NCBI RefSeq assembly: GCF_014306105.1
Contig: NZ_JACRVF010000001.1
Location: forward strand, 1,132,413-1,196,412
Origin: Pontibacter cellulosilyticus
GTDB lineage: Bacteria; Bacteroidota; Bacteroidia; Cytophagales; Hymenobacteraceae
Direction of reading: 5' to 3'
DNA length: 64,000 bases
A program made the position numbers and the translations under genes. Every line of letters starts with the position of its first letter. Position 1 is the stretch's first letter. This document shows, piece after piece, positions 34,253-43,454 of this stretch. The notes under the pieces are model-generated. The model searched no databases and had not been told where the DNA came from. It saw only the letters and a program-made list of their open reading frames with translations.

Positions 34253-35221
34253 TTACATTATATAAAATTTCTCCGGGGCCAATGGCTTTGGTACTTCCGG
34301 CTCCTGCAGTACTTGCTTAATATTGATTTCTATAGTCCTGGCAATGGCAGTAACAGAGGTATCAGTTGGCTTGTTCCGGAAAGGGTCCTGCATGTGCTTA
34401 GCAGTCTTTTCAATCAGGAAGAAGGTGGAGGCTATCAGCGTTAGCACAGGTATCTCGTAAAGCCCGATGGTTTCTACCAGAGCCAGGGAGAGGATTACCA
34501 GGAAAAGATAGATGAAAAAGTGTAGGAAAAGTCCATATGTTACAGGAAACACGGTGTTGTTGATGCGTTCTGCCTTGCCCATTGAATCGCATAAGCGTAC
34601 CATAGTATTATCAAGCTGCACTTGCTGAAAATCATTCACAGCCTCCTTTTGGTGGAGATCCTTCAGGTCCCGCATATGTAGCATCAATAAAGCATAAGGC
34701 TTATTATTCTGCTTCTGAATAAATGTCAAGTCTTGCTCATGCAACAGTTCTTGCTGTTTTTCAGAGATTGGCTCCAGTCCTCTTAGCGACTGACCCAGGC
34801 AATAGCACCAGGCAATCTGACGGTGTGCCAATCTTATTATAGTTGAAGATTCCTCAGTACTCCTAAGGCTTTCATCAACAAAGCCCTTAAGTTGAAGTAC
34901 CAGGGAGCGTGAATCATTAACAATTGCGCCCCACACCTTCCGGGCCTCCCACCAGCGGTCATAGGACTGGTTGAGTTTGAATGCCAACAGCAGCGAGATG
35001 GAGATACCTAGTATAGTTGGCAGCTGAAACGGAACCAGCGGTAAGTAATCTGAGAAAAAATACTTCAGCAGATGAAAGGCAACAGAAAACAACAACACCC
35101 TAAGCACGTCATTTTTGATCTTTCTAAAGACATAGCGGAAAGGGATTCTCTTTTCTATCAGCATATGGCAAATATCTTCATTCGTGTTACTTTTATTTTT
35201 AAGTTGTACTATGTTTTTCAT
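34253..35221 (-). CDS. Bestrophin-like family (UPF0187) ion channel
   Basis: 322 residues. LPTILGISISLLLAFKLNQS-YDRWWEARKVWGAIVND is the hallmark of bacterial bestrophins: aromatic-rich segment with Tyr-Asp-Arg-Trp-Trp-Glu-x-R. Four membrane helices, and a C-terminal part with PFGLYEIPV-like text replaced by TIGLYEIPVLTLIASTFFLI followed by DPFRNKPTDTS, the conserved Asp-Pro-Phe of the calcium clasp region in the family. Bacterial members form pentameric channels, often cation-selective. It is divergent from the calcium-type ATPase 140 bases away. Confidence 0.92.
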   Translation of the reverse strand: MKNIVQLKNKSNTNEDICHMLIEKRIPFRYVFRKIKNDVLRVLLFSVAFHLLKYFFSDYLPLVPFQLPTILGISISLLLAFKLNQSYDRWWEARKVWGAIVNDSRSLVLQLKGFVDESLRSTEESSTIIRLAHRQIAWCYCLGQSLRGLEPISEKQQELLHEQDLTFIQKQNNKPYALLMLHMRDLKDLHQKEAVNDFQQVQLDNTMVRLCDSMGKAERINNTVFPVTYGLFLHFFIYLFLVILSLALVETIGLYEIPVLTLIASTFFLIEKTAKHMQDPFRNKPTDTSVTAIARTIEINIKQVLQEPEVPKPLAPEKFYIM

Positions 35222-35362
35222 TTACCGGTTTCTCTAGCTTAATAATCAGGGTGTAAAACAATTGCAAGGCGTTCGGTGTAAATCAGAACTGAATTCTATC
35301 GTCGAATTAACCGGCTATTTTAATAGAGATCGCAAAGAGATTCTAAAGCAAATAATTCTCAA

Positions 35363-38032
35363 ATGAGCACTTGGCACACAATCCACAAAGAGAATGTATT
35401 AAATGAACTGAAAACAACACCAGAAGGTCTTCTGGATGGTGAGGCTGAGGCCAGGTTGAAAGAGCATGGCCCAAACAGGCTGGAGGAAAAGAGACGAAAG
35501 AGTCCACTGAAAATGCTGTTGCAGCAGTTCACAGAGACGATGGTAGTCATTCTGATCGTCGCTGCGCTGCTTTCCCTTTTCCTGGGAAAGACCACTGAGG
35601 CTGTAGCCATCCTGATCATCGTGCTCCTCTTTGGGTTTTTGGGCTTTATACAGGAGTACCGCGCCGATCGTGCCATGGCTGCGCTCAACCGAATGGTGGT
35701 ACCCAAAGTGCGGGTTAGGAGAGCGGGCAAGGTAAAGGAAATTGCCGCCACCGAGTTGGTTCCTGGTGATATAGTGGAACTGGAAGCGGGAAATGTCGTT
35801 CCCGCTGATCTCCGTGTACTGGACGCTTTCAACCTGAAAATTCAGGAGGCCGCGCTGACCGGTGAATCAGAACCCATCGATAAATCAGATGAACTTATAA
35901 CAAAGGAAGATGCGCCACTAGGCGACAGAAGGGATATGGCCTATATGGGCACGGTGGTCACTTATGGAAGAGGCGTAGGAATTACAGTTGCCACCGGAAT
36001 GCGTACCGAACTTGGCAAAATAGCCGACATGATCGGCTCTGTAGAAACAGGTAAAACCCCGCTCCAAGAAAAACTCGATAAGCTCGGTAAAATGCTGGCG
36101 TTGTTCGGGGCCGCCGCTGCTGCCTTGATCTTTGCAGTTGGTGTGCTCTCTGGCGAAACGGCGGCAGATATGTTCCTGACAGCTGTAAGTGTGGCAGTGG
36201 CTGTTGTTCCGGAAGGTCTGCCTGCTGTTGTGACCATCACGCTGGCACTCGGTAGCCAAAGGATGCTACGGCGAAATGCGCTGATCAGGAAGCTTCCCGC
36301 CGTGGAGACGCTTGGCTCTGTTACCATGATATGCTCTGACAAAACAGGTACCCTCACGGAGAACAAGATGACTGTTACAGTGATGGAGCTGCCAGAACAA
36401 ACTGTAGAAATTCCCCCTGCAGCCAGGTTAGAAACAGATGCTACCACAGCCGGGAACCTGGATTTTGCGCTTGCCATCTCAGTACTTTGCAATGATGCAA
36501 CACATGAAAGAGGTGTTGACTCTGAGACGGAGCAGGTTATAGGAGACCCTACTGAGACATCCCTTCTCATAGCTGGAGCTAAAAGAGGCATCACCAAAGA
36601 GGAGCTGTATGAGGCATTACCTAGGGTAAACGAAGTCCCCTTTGACAGCAACAGGAAAAGGATGTCCACTATACACAAACTAAATGGAGATTTACCCGAC
36701 TACTTTCATGCGTTTCAGGATGATTCTTTTCTACTTTGTTGCAAAGGTGCACCCGATTCTCTCCTGAGCGTCTCTAATTTTGTGTGGGTCAATGGTGAAC
36801 AGGTGCCTCTGGATACTGGGTGGAGAGACAAAATACTTGATGCTAATTCAAATCTGGCTAAGAATGGAATGAGGGTGTTAGGGCTGGCCTTCCGCAAGTT
36901 GTCTGCACCAGGTAGTGATACTGACGTAGAGCAGGAGCTGGTGTTTGTAGGTCTTGCAGGCATTATAGACCCGCCCAGACAGGAAGTAAAGGTTGCGGTT
37001 GAGCAGTGCAGGCTCGCAGGCATCAGACCTGTTATGATAACCGGTGATCATCCCCTCACGGCAGCGGCCATAGGAAGAGAACTTCACTTTTCAGACCAGT
37101 CAGAAGCTATTACCGGGGAGAGATTACAAAAGGCAGACGAGCAGGAGTTGGCAGACTTAGCAACAAAAACATCTGTGTACGCCCGTGTATCCCCTGAAGA
37201 TAAGCTGCGGATAGTAAACGCGCTGCAGCAAAAAGGTGAAGTGGTTGCGATGACCGGCGACGGCGTAAACGATGCCCCTGCTCTGAGAAAAGCAGACATT
37301 GGCGTGGCCATGGGAATTACCGGAACCGATGTGGCCAAAGAGGCAGCTGACATGGTACTGCTGGACGATAACTTTGCGACCATTGTCGCTGCCGTGGAGG
37401 AAGGAAGGGTAATATTTGATAACCTGCTCCGGTTTATCAAATTCTCCCTCGCGGGTAATTTAGGTAAAGTCATTGTTATGCTGATAGCGCCCCTGTTTGG
37501 AATGGTGGTAGCGCTACAGCCCCTGCAGTTACTGTGGCTGAACCTGCTCACAGACGGTTTGCTGGGACTTGGGTTAGGTACAGAGCCCGCCGAGAAAGAC
37601 ACCATGAGCAGACCTCCAAGAAACCCAGCGGAGGGTGCGCTCAGGAAACAGGATTTTCCGCAATTGGCAATAGTCGGAGTTACTATCGCAGCTGTCTCTA
37701 TTGGCTTGGCGGTATACTATTATAACCCATCGGATCCGGAAGACTTGACCTGGCAGACAATGATCTTTGCCACTATTGGCTTCTCTCAGGTTTTCCAAGC
37801 CCTTGCCTTGCGCTCATCAGGCCACTCGGCCTTTGCTATCAGTACAAATCCTTTGATGGCCATAGTAGCCGTGTCTGCCATAGCTTTACAACTCTTAGTT
37901 ATATACTTACCCGGACTGGAGGGCTTCTTCCGACTAGTGCCCCTATCGGCGGAGGACCTGCTGATCTCCATTGCAGCAGGGTCACTTGTCTTTGTGGTAG
38001 TGAAGCTTGAAAAAAGATTTCTTAGTAGATAA
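35363..38032 (+). CDS. P-type ATPase, calcium-type (P2A)
   Basis: 889 residues. Cation_ATPase N-domain at 1-60, TM1-2 about 60-100, actuator domain with LTGES at 165-169, TM4 with [12 protein letters not shown] (Glu284, a calcium-site residue), the phosphorylation loop [13 protein letters not shown] with Asp326, nucleotide domain, then [20 protein letters not shown], and TM6 with [20 protein letters not shown]. The Pro-Glu-Gly-Leu-Pro plus Asn-Leu-x-Thr-Asp pair matches the SERCA/PMR1 group, so calcium (perhaps also manganese) export is likely. Length is complete. It is divergent from the bestrophin gene and 40 bases before a DUF2721 gene. Confidence 0.95.
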   Translation: MSTWHTIHKENVLNELKTTPEGLLDGEAEARLKEHGPNRLEEKRRKSPLKMLLQQFTETMVVILIVAALLSLFLGKTTEAVAILIIVLLFGFLGFIQEYRADRAMAALNRMVVPKVRVRRAGKVKEIAATELVPGDIVELEAGNVVPADLRVLDAFNLKIQEAALTGESEPIDKSDELITKEDAPLGDRRDMAYMGTVVTYGRGVGITVATGMRTELGKIADMIGSVETGKTPLQEKLDKLGKMLALFGAAAAALIFAVGVLSGETAADMFLTAVSVAVAVVPEGLPAVVTITLALGSQRMLRRNALIRKLPAVETLGSVTMICSDKTGTLTENKMTVTVMELPEQTVEIPPAARLETDATTAGNLDFALAISVLCNDATHERGVDSETEQVIGDPTETSLLIAGAKRGITKEELYEALPRVNEVPFDSNRKRMSTIHKLNGDLPDYFHAFQDDSFLLCCKGAPDSLLSVSNFVWVNGEQVPLDTGWRDKILDANSNLAKNGMRVLGLAFRKLSAPGSDTDVEQELVFVGLAGIIDPPRQEVKVAVEQCRLAGIRPVMITGDHPLTAAAIGRELHFSDQSEAITGERLQKADEQELADLATKTSVYARVSPEDKLRIVNALQQKGEVVAMTGDGVNDAPALRKADIGVAMGITGTDVAKEAADMVLLDDNFATIVAAVEEGRVIFDNLLRFIKFSLAGNLGKVIVMLIAPLFGMVVALQPLQLLWLNLLTDGLLGLGLGTEPAEKDTMSRPPRNPAEGALRKQDFPQLAIVGVTIAAVSIGLAVYYYNPSDPEDLTWQTMIFATIGFSQVFQALALRSSGHSAFAISTNPLMAIVAVSAIALQLLVIYLPGLEGFFRLVPLSAEDLLISIAAGSLVFVVVKLEKRFLSR

Positions 38033-38071
38033 ATCAATACCAATTGCAATGCTATAAATAACCTGCATACT

Positions 38072-38575
38072 ATGCCTACATTAAGTGATCTCTCAGCCAT
38101 GATTACCCCTGTTGTATTAATTCTTGCTGCAGGGCAATTAATCTTGACAACGTCCCAGCGGCTTGCCCGGAGTGTAGAGCGAGCCCGTAAATTGTCTGAA
38201 CAGTTCGAGGAACTGGTTTTAAAGAAAGATCAAAAAGACACGTCTTTAAAAAGGAAATTACTCTACAGGCTCCTGATCAGGGCAACCAACAGGTCCAGAA
38301 AACTGCAGCAAGTCATGAGCCTACTTTATATAGCCCTTTCCGTGTTTGTAGCCACTAGCCTGACAATAGGCTTATTAGAAGTATTTGGAGTATTAGTGAT
38401 TTGGGTACCTGTGGCACTTGGCTTGGGAGGCGCAGGCTTACTTTTCTATGCTACTGTTTTACTGATAGCAGAAACCCGCATTGCGCTGGGTGCTATAGAT
38501 ATTGAGATGAATTATTTGGTGGAGAATTACAGAGAGGAACTACCTGAGCCAGAGCAAAGCGAAGCTAAGGATTAA
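38072..38575 (+). CDS. DUF2721 family membrane protein
   Basis: 167 residues. The N-terminus has a membrane helix (MITPVVLILAAGQLILTTSQ) followed by RLARSVERARKLSEQFEELV, a strongly charged amphipathic helix; two more membrane helices follow around residues 75-135. This is the typical layout of DUF2721, an uncharacterised family. It starts 40 bases after the ATPase stop, in the same direction, so it may be part of the ATPase transcript. No enzymatic motifs. Confidence 0.85.
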   Translation: MPTLSDLSAMITPVVLILAAGQLILTTSQRLARSVERARKLSEQFEELVLKKDQKDTSLKRKLLYRLLIRATNRSRKLQQVMSLLYIALSVFVATSLTIGLLEVFGVLVIWVPVALGLGGAGLLFYATVLLIAETRIALGAIDIEMNYLVENYREELPEPEQSEAKD

Positions 38576-38880
38576 ACACAAAAGATGTTGAGTAAAAAGA
38601 ACGTCCTAAACTCAACTTTTCCATTATTACCCTGATCTGCACATACCCGACTTTGCCGCAGTTTAGTTCTTAGGTTAATTCAGGAAGAAGACTCCAAGGA
38701 AAGTTTACCGCCTCTTGAAATATTAAATTAATATTCAGGATATACAGCTCTACAGAAGGGTTGAGTTAAATCGATTTTCTTATAAGTAAATGAAATGGCA
38801 TTTAAATGTAAGCTATCGGACTAGTTAATTTATGATCAAAGAAACTATATGTGCACTATGTAATATTGCAGCAACGCTGC

Positions 38881-38974
38881 AATATCTTGGTGGAACTGGT
38901 TCGATCATTCCATCTTTCGGTCTATCACAGTAGAAAACCGCTTCAAAACAAATGGACAGCTTTTTTGTTCGATT
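38881..38974. repeat. Dispersed repeat copy R6
   Basis: AATATCTTGGTGGAAC, then TTCGATCATTCCATCTTTCG, GTCTATCACAGTAGAAAA, a damaged hairpin (CCGCTTCAA ... GGACAGCTTTTTTG) and TTCGATTTT. All segments are in the same order as in R5. The truncated receptor reading frame on the minus strand runs straight into its right end. Confidence 0.75.
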
Positions 38975-39120
38975 TTTTTTACCGCAGGTAGTCCATGCCC
39001 TTTCTCATCTTTGACCGTACCCTTAACCGCGCGGGTTTGCGCAAAGGCACTATAGCAGCATAACAAGGCAAGTCCCCAGATTATACTGTACCTACAAATT
39101 GTAAAGATTCTCATCCTCAT
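38905..39120 (-). pseudogene. SusC-like/TonB receptor N-terminal stump truncated by repeat R6
   Basis: An open frame of 71 codons. The first 27 residues are a full signal peptide (MRMRIFTICRYSIIWGLALL ... SAFAQ). TRAVKGTVKDEKGHGLPAV follows, the start of a carboxypeptidase-regulatory-like domain as in SusC and related receptors. From the Ala-Val on, the frame is made of repeat R6 (IEQKSCPFVLKRF and so on), so coding homology stops sharply at about 38975. A TAGTTTTG element precedes the gene. What remains would be a secreted 45-residue peptide. Confidence 0.75.
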
Positions 39121-39142
39121 AGTTTTTTGGTTGATTTTGCCA

Positions 39143-39150
39143 CAAAACTA
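39143..39150 (-). promoter_or_regulatory. -7 element TAGTTTTG before the receptor stump
   Basis: CAAAACTA on the plus strand, 23 bases before the start codon. The promoter element remains although the gene body has been lost. Confidence 0.5.
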
Positions 39151-39424
39151 TGCTGAAGGGATTACGCGAATATTAATCCTAGACTATGTTTATATTAATC
39201 ATTTGGGCTTAAACAGCAGTATAAATTCACAAAAACTTCACATGAACAGTATTTCATATAATAACAAAAACATTAATGGTGTCCTCAGTTATCTGTACCG
39301 CCAAACTAATCTTAACGAAACCTTAACCACCTCATAACCTGCAGCTAACACTACAGACATAATTAAGTAGCGTAGTTCGGAATAACCTTTAGCCAGGGGA
39401 ATCAGAACCAATAATCATACAAAA

Positions 39425-39532
39425 ATGAAAAAGGCAAAATCACTTGCAGGCTTTATCACAAGCATGCTACTAGGCATTCTCCTGTACAGGCTGCACTCCT
39501 TCTACTCCCCTTTTAAATTCAATGGAGACTAA
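39425..39532 (+). CDS. Candidate small membrane peptide, 35 residues
   Basis: MKKAKSLAGFITSMLLGILL then YRLHSFYSPFKFNGD. A positively charged start and one hydrophobic helix look like a small membrane protein or a bare leader. It lies 26 bases before the LpxH-like gene on the same strand and may be co-transcribed with it. No family recognised. Confidence 0.4.
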   Translation: MKKAKSLAGFITSMLLGILLYRLHSFYSPFKFNGD

Positions 39533-39557
39533 AATTATACTCACCCACGCCTGATCT

Positions 39558-40400
39558 ATGGCAAGAAAAAGAAAAGTAGAGGTAGTTGTCATATCTGATG
39601 TACACCTCGGCACCTATGGCTGCCATGCAAAAGAACTGCTGGCCTACCTTAAAAGTATAAAACCTGATACCATCATTCTTAACGGGGACATTATTGATAT
39701 TTGGCAGTTCAGTAAAAGCTATTGGCCTGCTTCGCACATGCGGGTAGTTAAGCACCTGATGGGGCTCATTGCCAAAGGCACCAAAGTATATTACATCACC
39801 GGCAACCACGACGAGATGCTCCGTAAATTTGTAGGCTTTAACCTTGGTTCTTTCCAGATCGTGAACAAACTGGTGATGGAGCTGGATGGCAAGCGTGCCT
39901 GGATGTTTCATGGCGATGTGTTTGATGTGACCATGCAGCACTCCAAGTGGCTGGCGAAGCTAGGCGCACATGGCTATGACTTGCTCATCCTGCTCAACCG
40001 TATGGTAAACTTCTTTTGTCTCAAGCTGAACAGAGAGAAAGTATACTTGTCTCGCAACATCAAAAACCGTGTAAAAAGCGCTGTCAAATTCATCAACAAT
40101 TTTGAGAAAACGGCCTCTGATATCGCCATCTCCAGCGGGTACGATTATGTGGTTTGCGGCCACATTCACCAACCTGAACTGCGCGAGATCACGAACAACG
40201 AAGGCAGCGTTACCTACCTCAACTCCGGCGACTGGATCGAGAACCTGACTGCCCTGGAGTATGAAAAAGGAGCCTGGAGCCTTTACAAATTCCGGGAGAA
40301 CCTGGATGCAGTGGTGATGGATATGGATGACGAGCTTGTGCCAACCAACATACAGCTGTTCCAGAGCCTGATGGTAGAATTTAACTTAAAATCAGCTTGA
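39558..40400 (+). CDS. UDP-2,3-diacylglucosamine diphosphatase-like metallophosphoesterase
   Basis: 280 residues, cytoplasmic. The five metal-binding motifs of calcineurin-type phosphoesterases are in order: SDVHLG (Asp14, His16), LNGDIIDIW (Asp44), TGNHDEM (Asn83, His84), MFHGDVFD (His near 117), and VCGHIHQPE (His pair near 203-205). The overall text is close to the LpxH-like group of Bacteroidota, which hydrolyses UDP-2,3-diacylglucosamine in lipid A synthesis. The next gene overlaps it by four bases (TTGA) and encodes a glycosyltransferase, so an envelope lipid or glycolipid pathway is plausible. Confidence 0.88.
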   Translation: MARKRKVEVVVISDVHLGTYGCHAKELLAYLKSIKPDTIILNGDIIDIWQFSKSYWPASHMRVVKHLMGLIAKGTKVYYITGNHDEMLRKFVGFNLGSFQIVNKLVMELDGKRAWMFHGDVFDVTMQHSKWLAKLGAHGYDLLILLNRMVNFFCLKLNREKVYLSRNIKNRVKSAVKFINNFEKTASDIAISSGYDYVVCGHIHQPELREITNNEGSVTYLNSGDWIENLTALEYEKGAWSLYKFRENLDAVVMDMDDELVPTNIQLFQSLMVEFNLKSA

Positions 40401-41383
40401 GAATACTATATGCTATTCAGGGCACCGGTAATGGTCACCTTACCCGTGCTTTGGACACTATACCTGCCCTGCAGCAGCGCGGAGAAGTAGACATTGTGGT
40501 AAGCGGCATTCAGGTAGATCTTAGTTTGCCATACCCTGTAAAGTACAGGCTTAAAGGTTTAGGCTTCGTTTTCGGGAAGAACGGCGGCGTAGACTTTTAC
40601 CGCACATTTGCAAAAGCAAGCTCCCGCTCCTTTTACAACGACACGTGCCAACTGCCTGTAAATGAATATGATTTGGTTATTACCGACTTTGAACCTGTAA
40701 CTGCCTGGGCTTGCATGCGGGCAAAAAAGCATTGCGTGGGACTGAGCAACCAGGTGGCGGTGCTAAATCAAAACGTACCAAAGCCAAAGGAGACCGATCA
40801 TATGGGGAAGTTTATCCTCAAGAACTACGCTCCTACTACCGCGCAGTATGGCTTTCACTTTGCCAGGTTCGACGACACCATCTTTACCCCTATCATCCGT
40901 AAACAGGTGCGGGAACTGGAGGTGAGCAACCAAGGGCACTACACCGTATATTTACCCGCGCACGACGACCACAAAATTGTAAACAAGCTCTCCAGGTTTA
41001 AGAACGTGGAGTGGCAGGTGTTCTCCAAGCACAACAAGCAGCCGTTTCAGCACGAGAACATCTCGGTACAACCTATCCAGAACGATGCCTTCTTGCAAAG
41101 TATGGCCTCCTCAGCAGGAGTACTTTGCGCGGCAGGCTTCGGTACACCGTCAGAAGTTTTATACTTGCAAAAGAAGCTGTTGGTAGTGCCTATGAAAAAC
41201 CAGTATGAGCAGGTTTGCAACGCCGCAGCTTTAAAGCATATGGGAGTAGCAACCGTTAAAAGCCTCAAGAAAAAACACCTGCCTAAGATAAGCGAATGGC
41301 AGGAGCACGGCGAACCGATACAAGTGCATTACCCAGATGAGACGGATGCCATTGTAGCACGTATAGTGCAGGAAAACACATAA
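40397..41383 (+). CDS. Glycosyltransferase, MJ1255/VC2487-like family
   Basis: 328 residues starting with TTG overlapping the previous stop. The N-terminus ILYAIQGTGNGHLTRALDTI has the Gly-x-Gly-x-Gly-His-Leu-Thr-Arg loop of GT-B enzymes related to MurG and to UDP-GlcNAc-transferring family members. The C-terminal half contains GVLCAAGFGTPSEVLYLQKK and NQYEQVCNAAAL, the donor-binding region with Gly-Phe-x-Thr-x-x-E. The sugar donor and acceptor are unknown. No signal peptide; likely acts on the inner face of the membrane on a lipid substrate. Middle gene of a three-gene set. Confidence 0.85.
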   Translation: MRILYAIQGTGNGHLTRALDTIPALQQRGEVDIVVSGIQVDLSLPYPVKYRLKGLGFVFGKNGGVDFYRTFAKASSRSFYNDTCQLPVNEYDLVITDFEPVTAWACMRAKKHCVGLSNQVAVLNQNVPKPKETDHMGKFILKNYAPTTAQYGFHFARFDDTIFTPIIRKQVRELEVSNQGHYTVYLPAHDDHKIVNKLSRFKNVEWQVFSKHNKQPFQHENISVQPIQNDAFLQSMASSAGVLCAAGFGTPSEVLYLQKKLLVVPMKNQYEQVCNAAALKHMGVATVKSLKKKHLPKISEWQEHGEPIQVHYPDETDAIVARIVQENT

Positions 41384-41433
41384 ATATAAAGTATAGCTTT
41401 CGTGCAGCAGGAGCCGCTTCTGCTGCTTTCAAT

Positions 41434-42819
41434 ATGACACACAGCAGCACAGCACAAGTACAGGACCAGCCTGTACTGAACAGACTGGATTTCGGGGCAG
41501 ATTTTGAATGGGGAGTTGCCACTGCAGCTTACCAGATAGAGGGAGCACACGACACAGGGGACAAAGGCGCTTCTATCTGGGATATCTTCACGAATAAAAG
41601 AGGGAAAGTAAAGCAGAACCACCACGGCAAAATAGCCTGCGACTTTTTTAACCGCTACCCCGACGACCTGATGCTGATGCAGGAAATGGCTATCCCTAAC
41701 TTCCGCTTTTCACTTTCATGGTCCCGCCTGATGCCTGCCGGTACAGGTAAAGTTAGCCAGCAAGGGATAGACTACTACAACCGCTTAATAGACTATAGCC
41801 TGGAGCTGGGCATTACGCCTTGGGTTACGTTATACCACTGGGACTTACCGCACGAACTGGAGAAAAAAGGCGGCTGGCCTAACCGCGACATTGTGAACTG
41901 GTTTAGTGAATATGCTGCGCTATGTGCCACCACCTTTGGCGACAGAGTGAACCATTGGATGGTGCTGAACGAGCCGATGGTGTTTACAGGAGCAGGTTAT
42001 TTTCTGGGTGTTCATGCGCCTGGCCGCAGATGTTTTGGCTCGTTTATACCTGCCGTACACCACACAGCCCTTTGCCAAGCACAAGGTGGCCGCATTTTAA
42101 AAAGTATACTCCCTCATGCTGAAGTAGGTACTACTATATCCTGCTCTCATGTAGAACCCCTGCGGCAACGCGAAAAAGACATTAAAGCAGCACAACGAGT
42201 AGATGCACTTCTCAACAGGCTTTTTCTGGAGTCCGCACTTGGCCTCGGTTACCCCCTGGACGACCTGAAGTTTATGCGTCGAATTGAAAAGTACATGAAG
42301 CCAGATGATGAAGCGCTGCTGCAGTTTGACTTTGATTTTATAGGTATACAGAACTACACCCGCGAAGTGGTAAAACACTCTTTCTGGACACCCTTTCTGC
42401 AGGCCAACTTGGTGCCCGCTAAGAAAAGAGATGTGCCTTACACCCTTATGAACTGGGAAGTATACCCGGAGGGCATCTACCACCTGCTGCACAAGTATAG
42501 CAAGTATAAGAACATCAAAAAATTAATCATTACAGAAAACGGTGCTGCCTTCGCTGATGAGCTTAAGGACGGGCAGGTAAACGATCAGCAGCGTGTAGAA
42601 TTTTTGAAGCGCTACCTGCAGCAGGTGCTGCGCGCCAAGCAGGAAGGTGCCAACGTGCAGGGCTATTTCGTATGGTCTTTTCTCGACAACTTTGAGTGGG
42701 CAGAAGGCTATAATCCGCGCTTCGGGCTGGTGCACGTAGACTATGAGACGCAACAGCGCACTATTAAAGACTCTGGTTTGTGGTATAGGGATTTCCTGAC
42801 AAATAAATTCAAAGTATAA
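41434..42819 (+). CDS. Family 1 glycoside hydrolase (beta-glucosidase type)
   Basis: 461 residues, cytoplasmic. DFEWGVATAAYQIEGAHDTG is the N-terminal GH1 signature. The acid/base residue is Glu180 in HWMVLNEP and the nucleophile is Glu368 in KKLIITENGAAF. FSLSWSRLMPAGTG and VQGYFVWSFLDNFEWAEGYN complete the active site. GH1 enzymes cleave beta-glucosides and beta-galactosides, some also act by transglycosylation. It follows the glycosyltransferase by 50 bases. The gene ends GTA TAA in the AAGTATAAA word. Confidence 0.95.
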   Translation: MTHSSTAQVQDQPVLNRLDFGADFEWGVATAAYQIEGAHDTGDKGASIWDIFTNKRGKVKQNHHGKIACDFFNRYPDDLMLMQEMAIPNFRFSLSWSRLMPAGTGKVSQQGIDYYNRLIDYSLELGITPWVTLYHWDLPHELEKKGGWPNRDIVNWFSEYAALCATTFGDRVNHWMVLNEPMVFTGAGYFLGVHAPGRRCFGSFIPAVHHTALCQAQGGRILKSILPHAEVGTTISCSHVEPLRQREKDIKAAQRVDALLNRLFLESALGLGYPLDDLKFMRRIEKYMKPDDEALLQFDFDFIGIQNYTREVVKHSFWTPFLQANLVPAKKRDVPYTLMNWEVYPEGIYHLLHKYSKYKNIKKLIITENGAAFADELKDGQVNDQQRVEFLKRYLQQVLRAKQEGANVQGYFVWSFLDNFEWAEGYNPRFGLVHVDYETQQRTIKDSGLWYRDFLTNKFKV

Positions 42820-42834
42820 AGCTTATTGAAATTA

Positions 42835-43270
42835 CTACGTTTTCTGTAATTGTTTTGCTCCCTTTTCTTTCTTTAGTACCTGCACTACATCATCCATGAT
42901 CATATACAGGCAGGGCACGATCACCAGAATAATGGCTGTGCAAAAACGATCCCAAACCCCAGCGAAATGGCCATGGGTATTAGTTGATAAGCTTGCCTGG
43001 CCGTTTCAAGTATGATAGGCCTGAACCTCCGGATGTCGGCTTCATGTAAGGCATCGTAAGCAGAAAGGTCTCCGCGCTGTCGGTTGGCATAATCGATCAT
43101 GATCAGCGAATCGTTCACTACCATTCCCAATAGCGCAATAATACCCATCAGGCTCACCAGCGACAAGTCGTAGCATAGCAGAATGTGTCCGATCACCGCA
43201 CCCACCACGTCGAATGGTATTGCCAACTACAATAATAGGTTTAATATAGCTGTTCAGCACACCAATAAAC
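42835..43270 (-). pseudogene. RND efflux pump (AcrB/CzcA family) C-terminal remnant
   Basis: The minus strand encodes the last quarter of an RND transporter in pieces. Order: [12 protein letters not shown] (first frame), a frameshift near 43226, [66 protein letters not shown], then [12 protein letters not shown], a second frameshift near 42945, and [20 protein letters not shown] with a lysine-rich tail. The text V-V-N-D-S-L and R-F-R-P-I are diagnostic of TM10-TM11 in the family. At least two frameshifts, and the upstream 800 or so residues are gone. It occupies the space between the GH1 gene and the voltage-sensor gene. Confidence 0.82.
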
Positions 43271-43454
43271 CAAGGTAGCTGTTATTCATTTAGCAGGTCG
43301 TCACTTCAGGTTACCCTCAGGAATGATGATTCAGGTGTCGCTACTCAACAAAGTATCTCGACTTCAGGTATAGCAGGAATATCGAAAAGCCTTTATGCTG
43401 TAAGCCAGAAGCCTGCAGCGGACGCTTTATTCCATTCATCCAGTCCAAGACAGC

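Larger units (their letters stand above)
38576..39424. other. Intergenic region with repeat R6 and a receptor fragment
   Basis: 849 bases. Left 280 bases: nothing recognised apart from a 10-bp inverted repeat ATATTGCAGC/GCTGCAATAT at 38863-38885. Then repeat R6 (38881-38974) and the truncated receptor start (38975-39120). The right 280 bases hold only a promoter element. Confidence 0.6.

Noticed and set aside
35359..37605. Several long minus-strand frames (113-238 codons) opposite the P-type ATPase
   Set aside because: They are Ser/Thr/Pro-rich reverse readings typical of shadows, and the plus-strand ATPase is unbroken with all motifs.
38863..38885. 10-bp inverted repeat ATATTGCAGC/GCTGCAATAT as a possible mobile-element end
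   Set aside because: It is not repeated elsewhere in the window and overlaps the start of repeat R6; too little to call.
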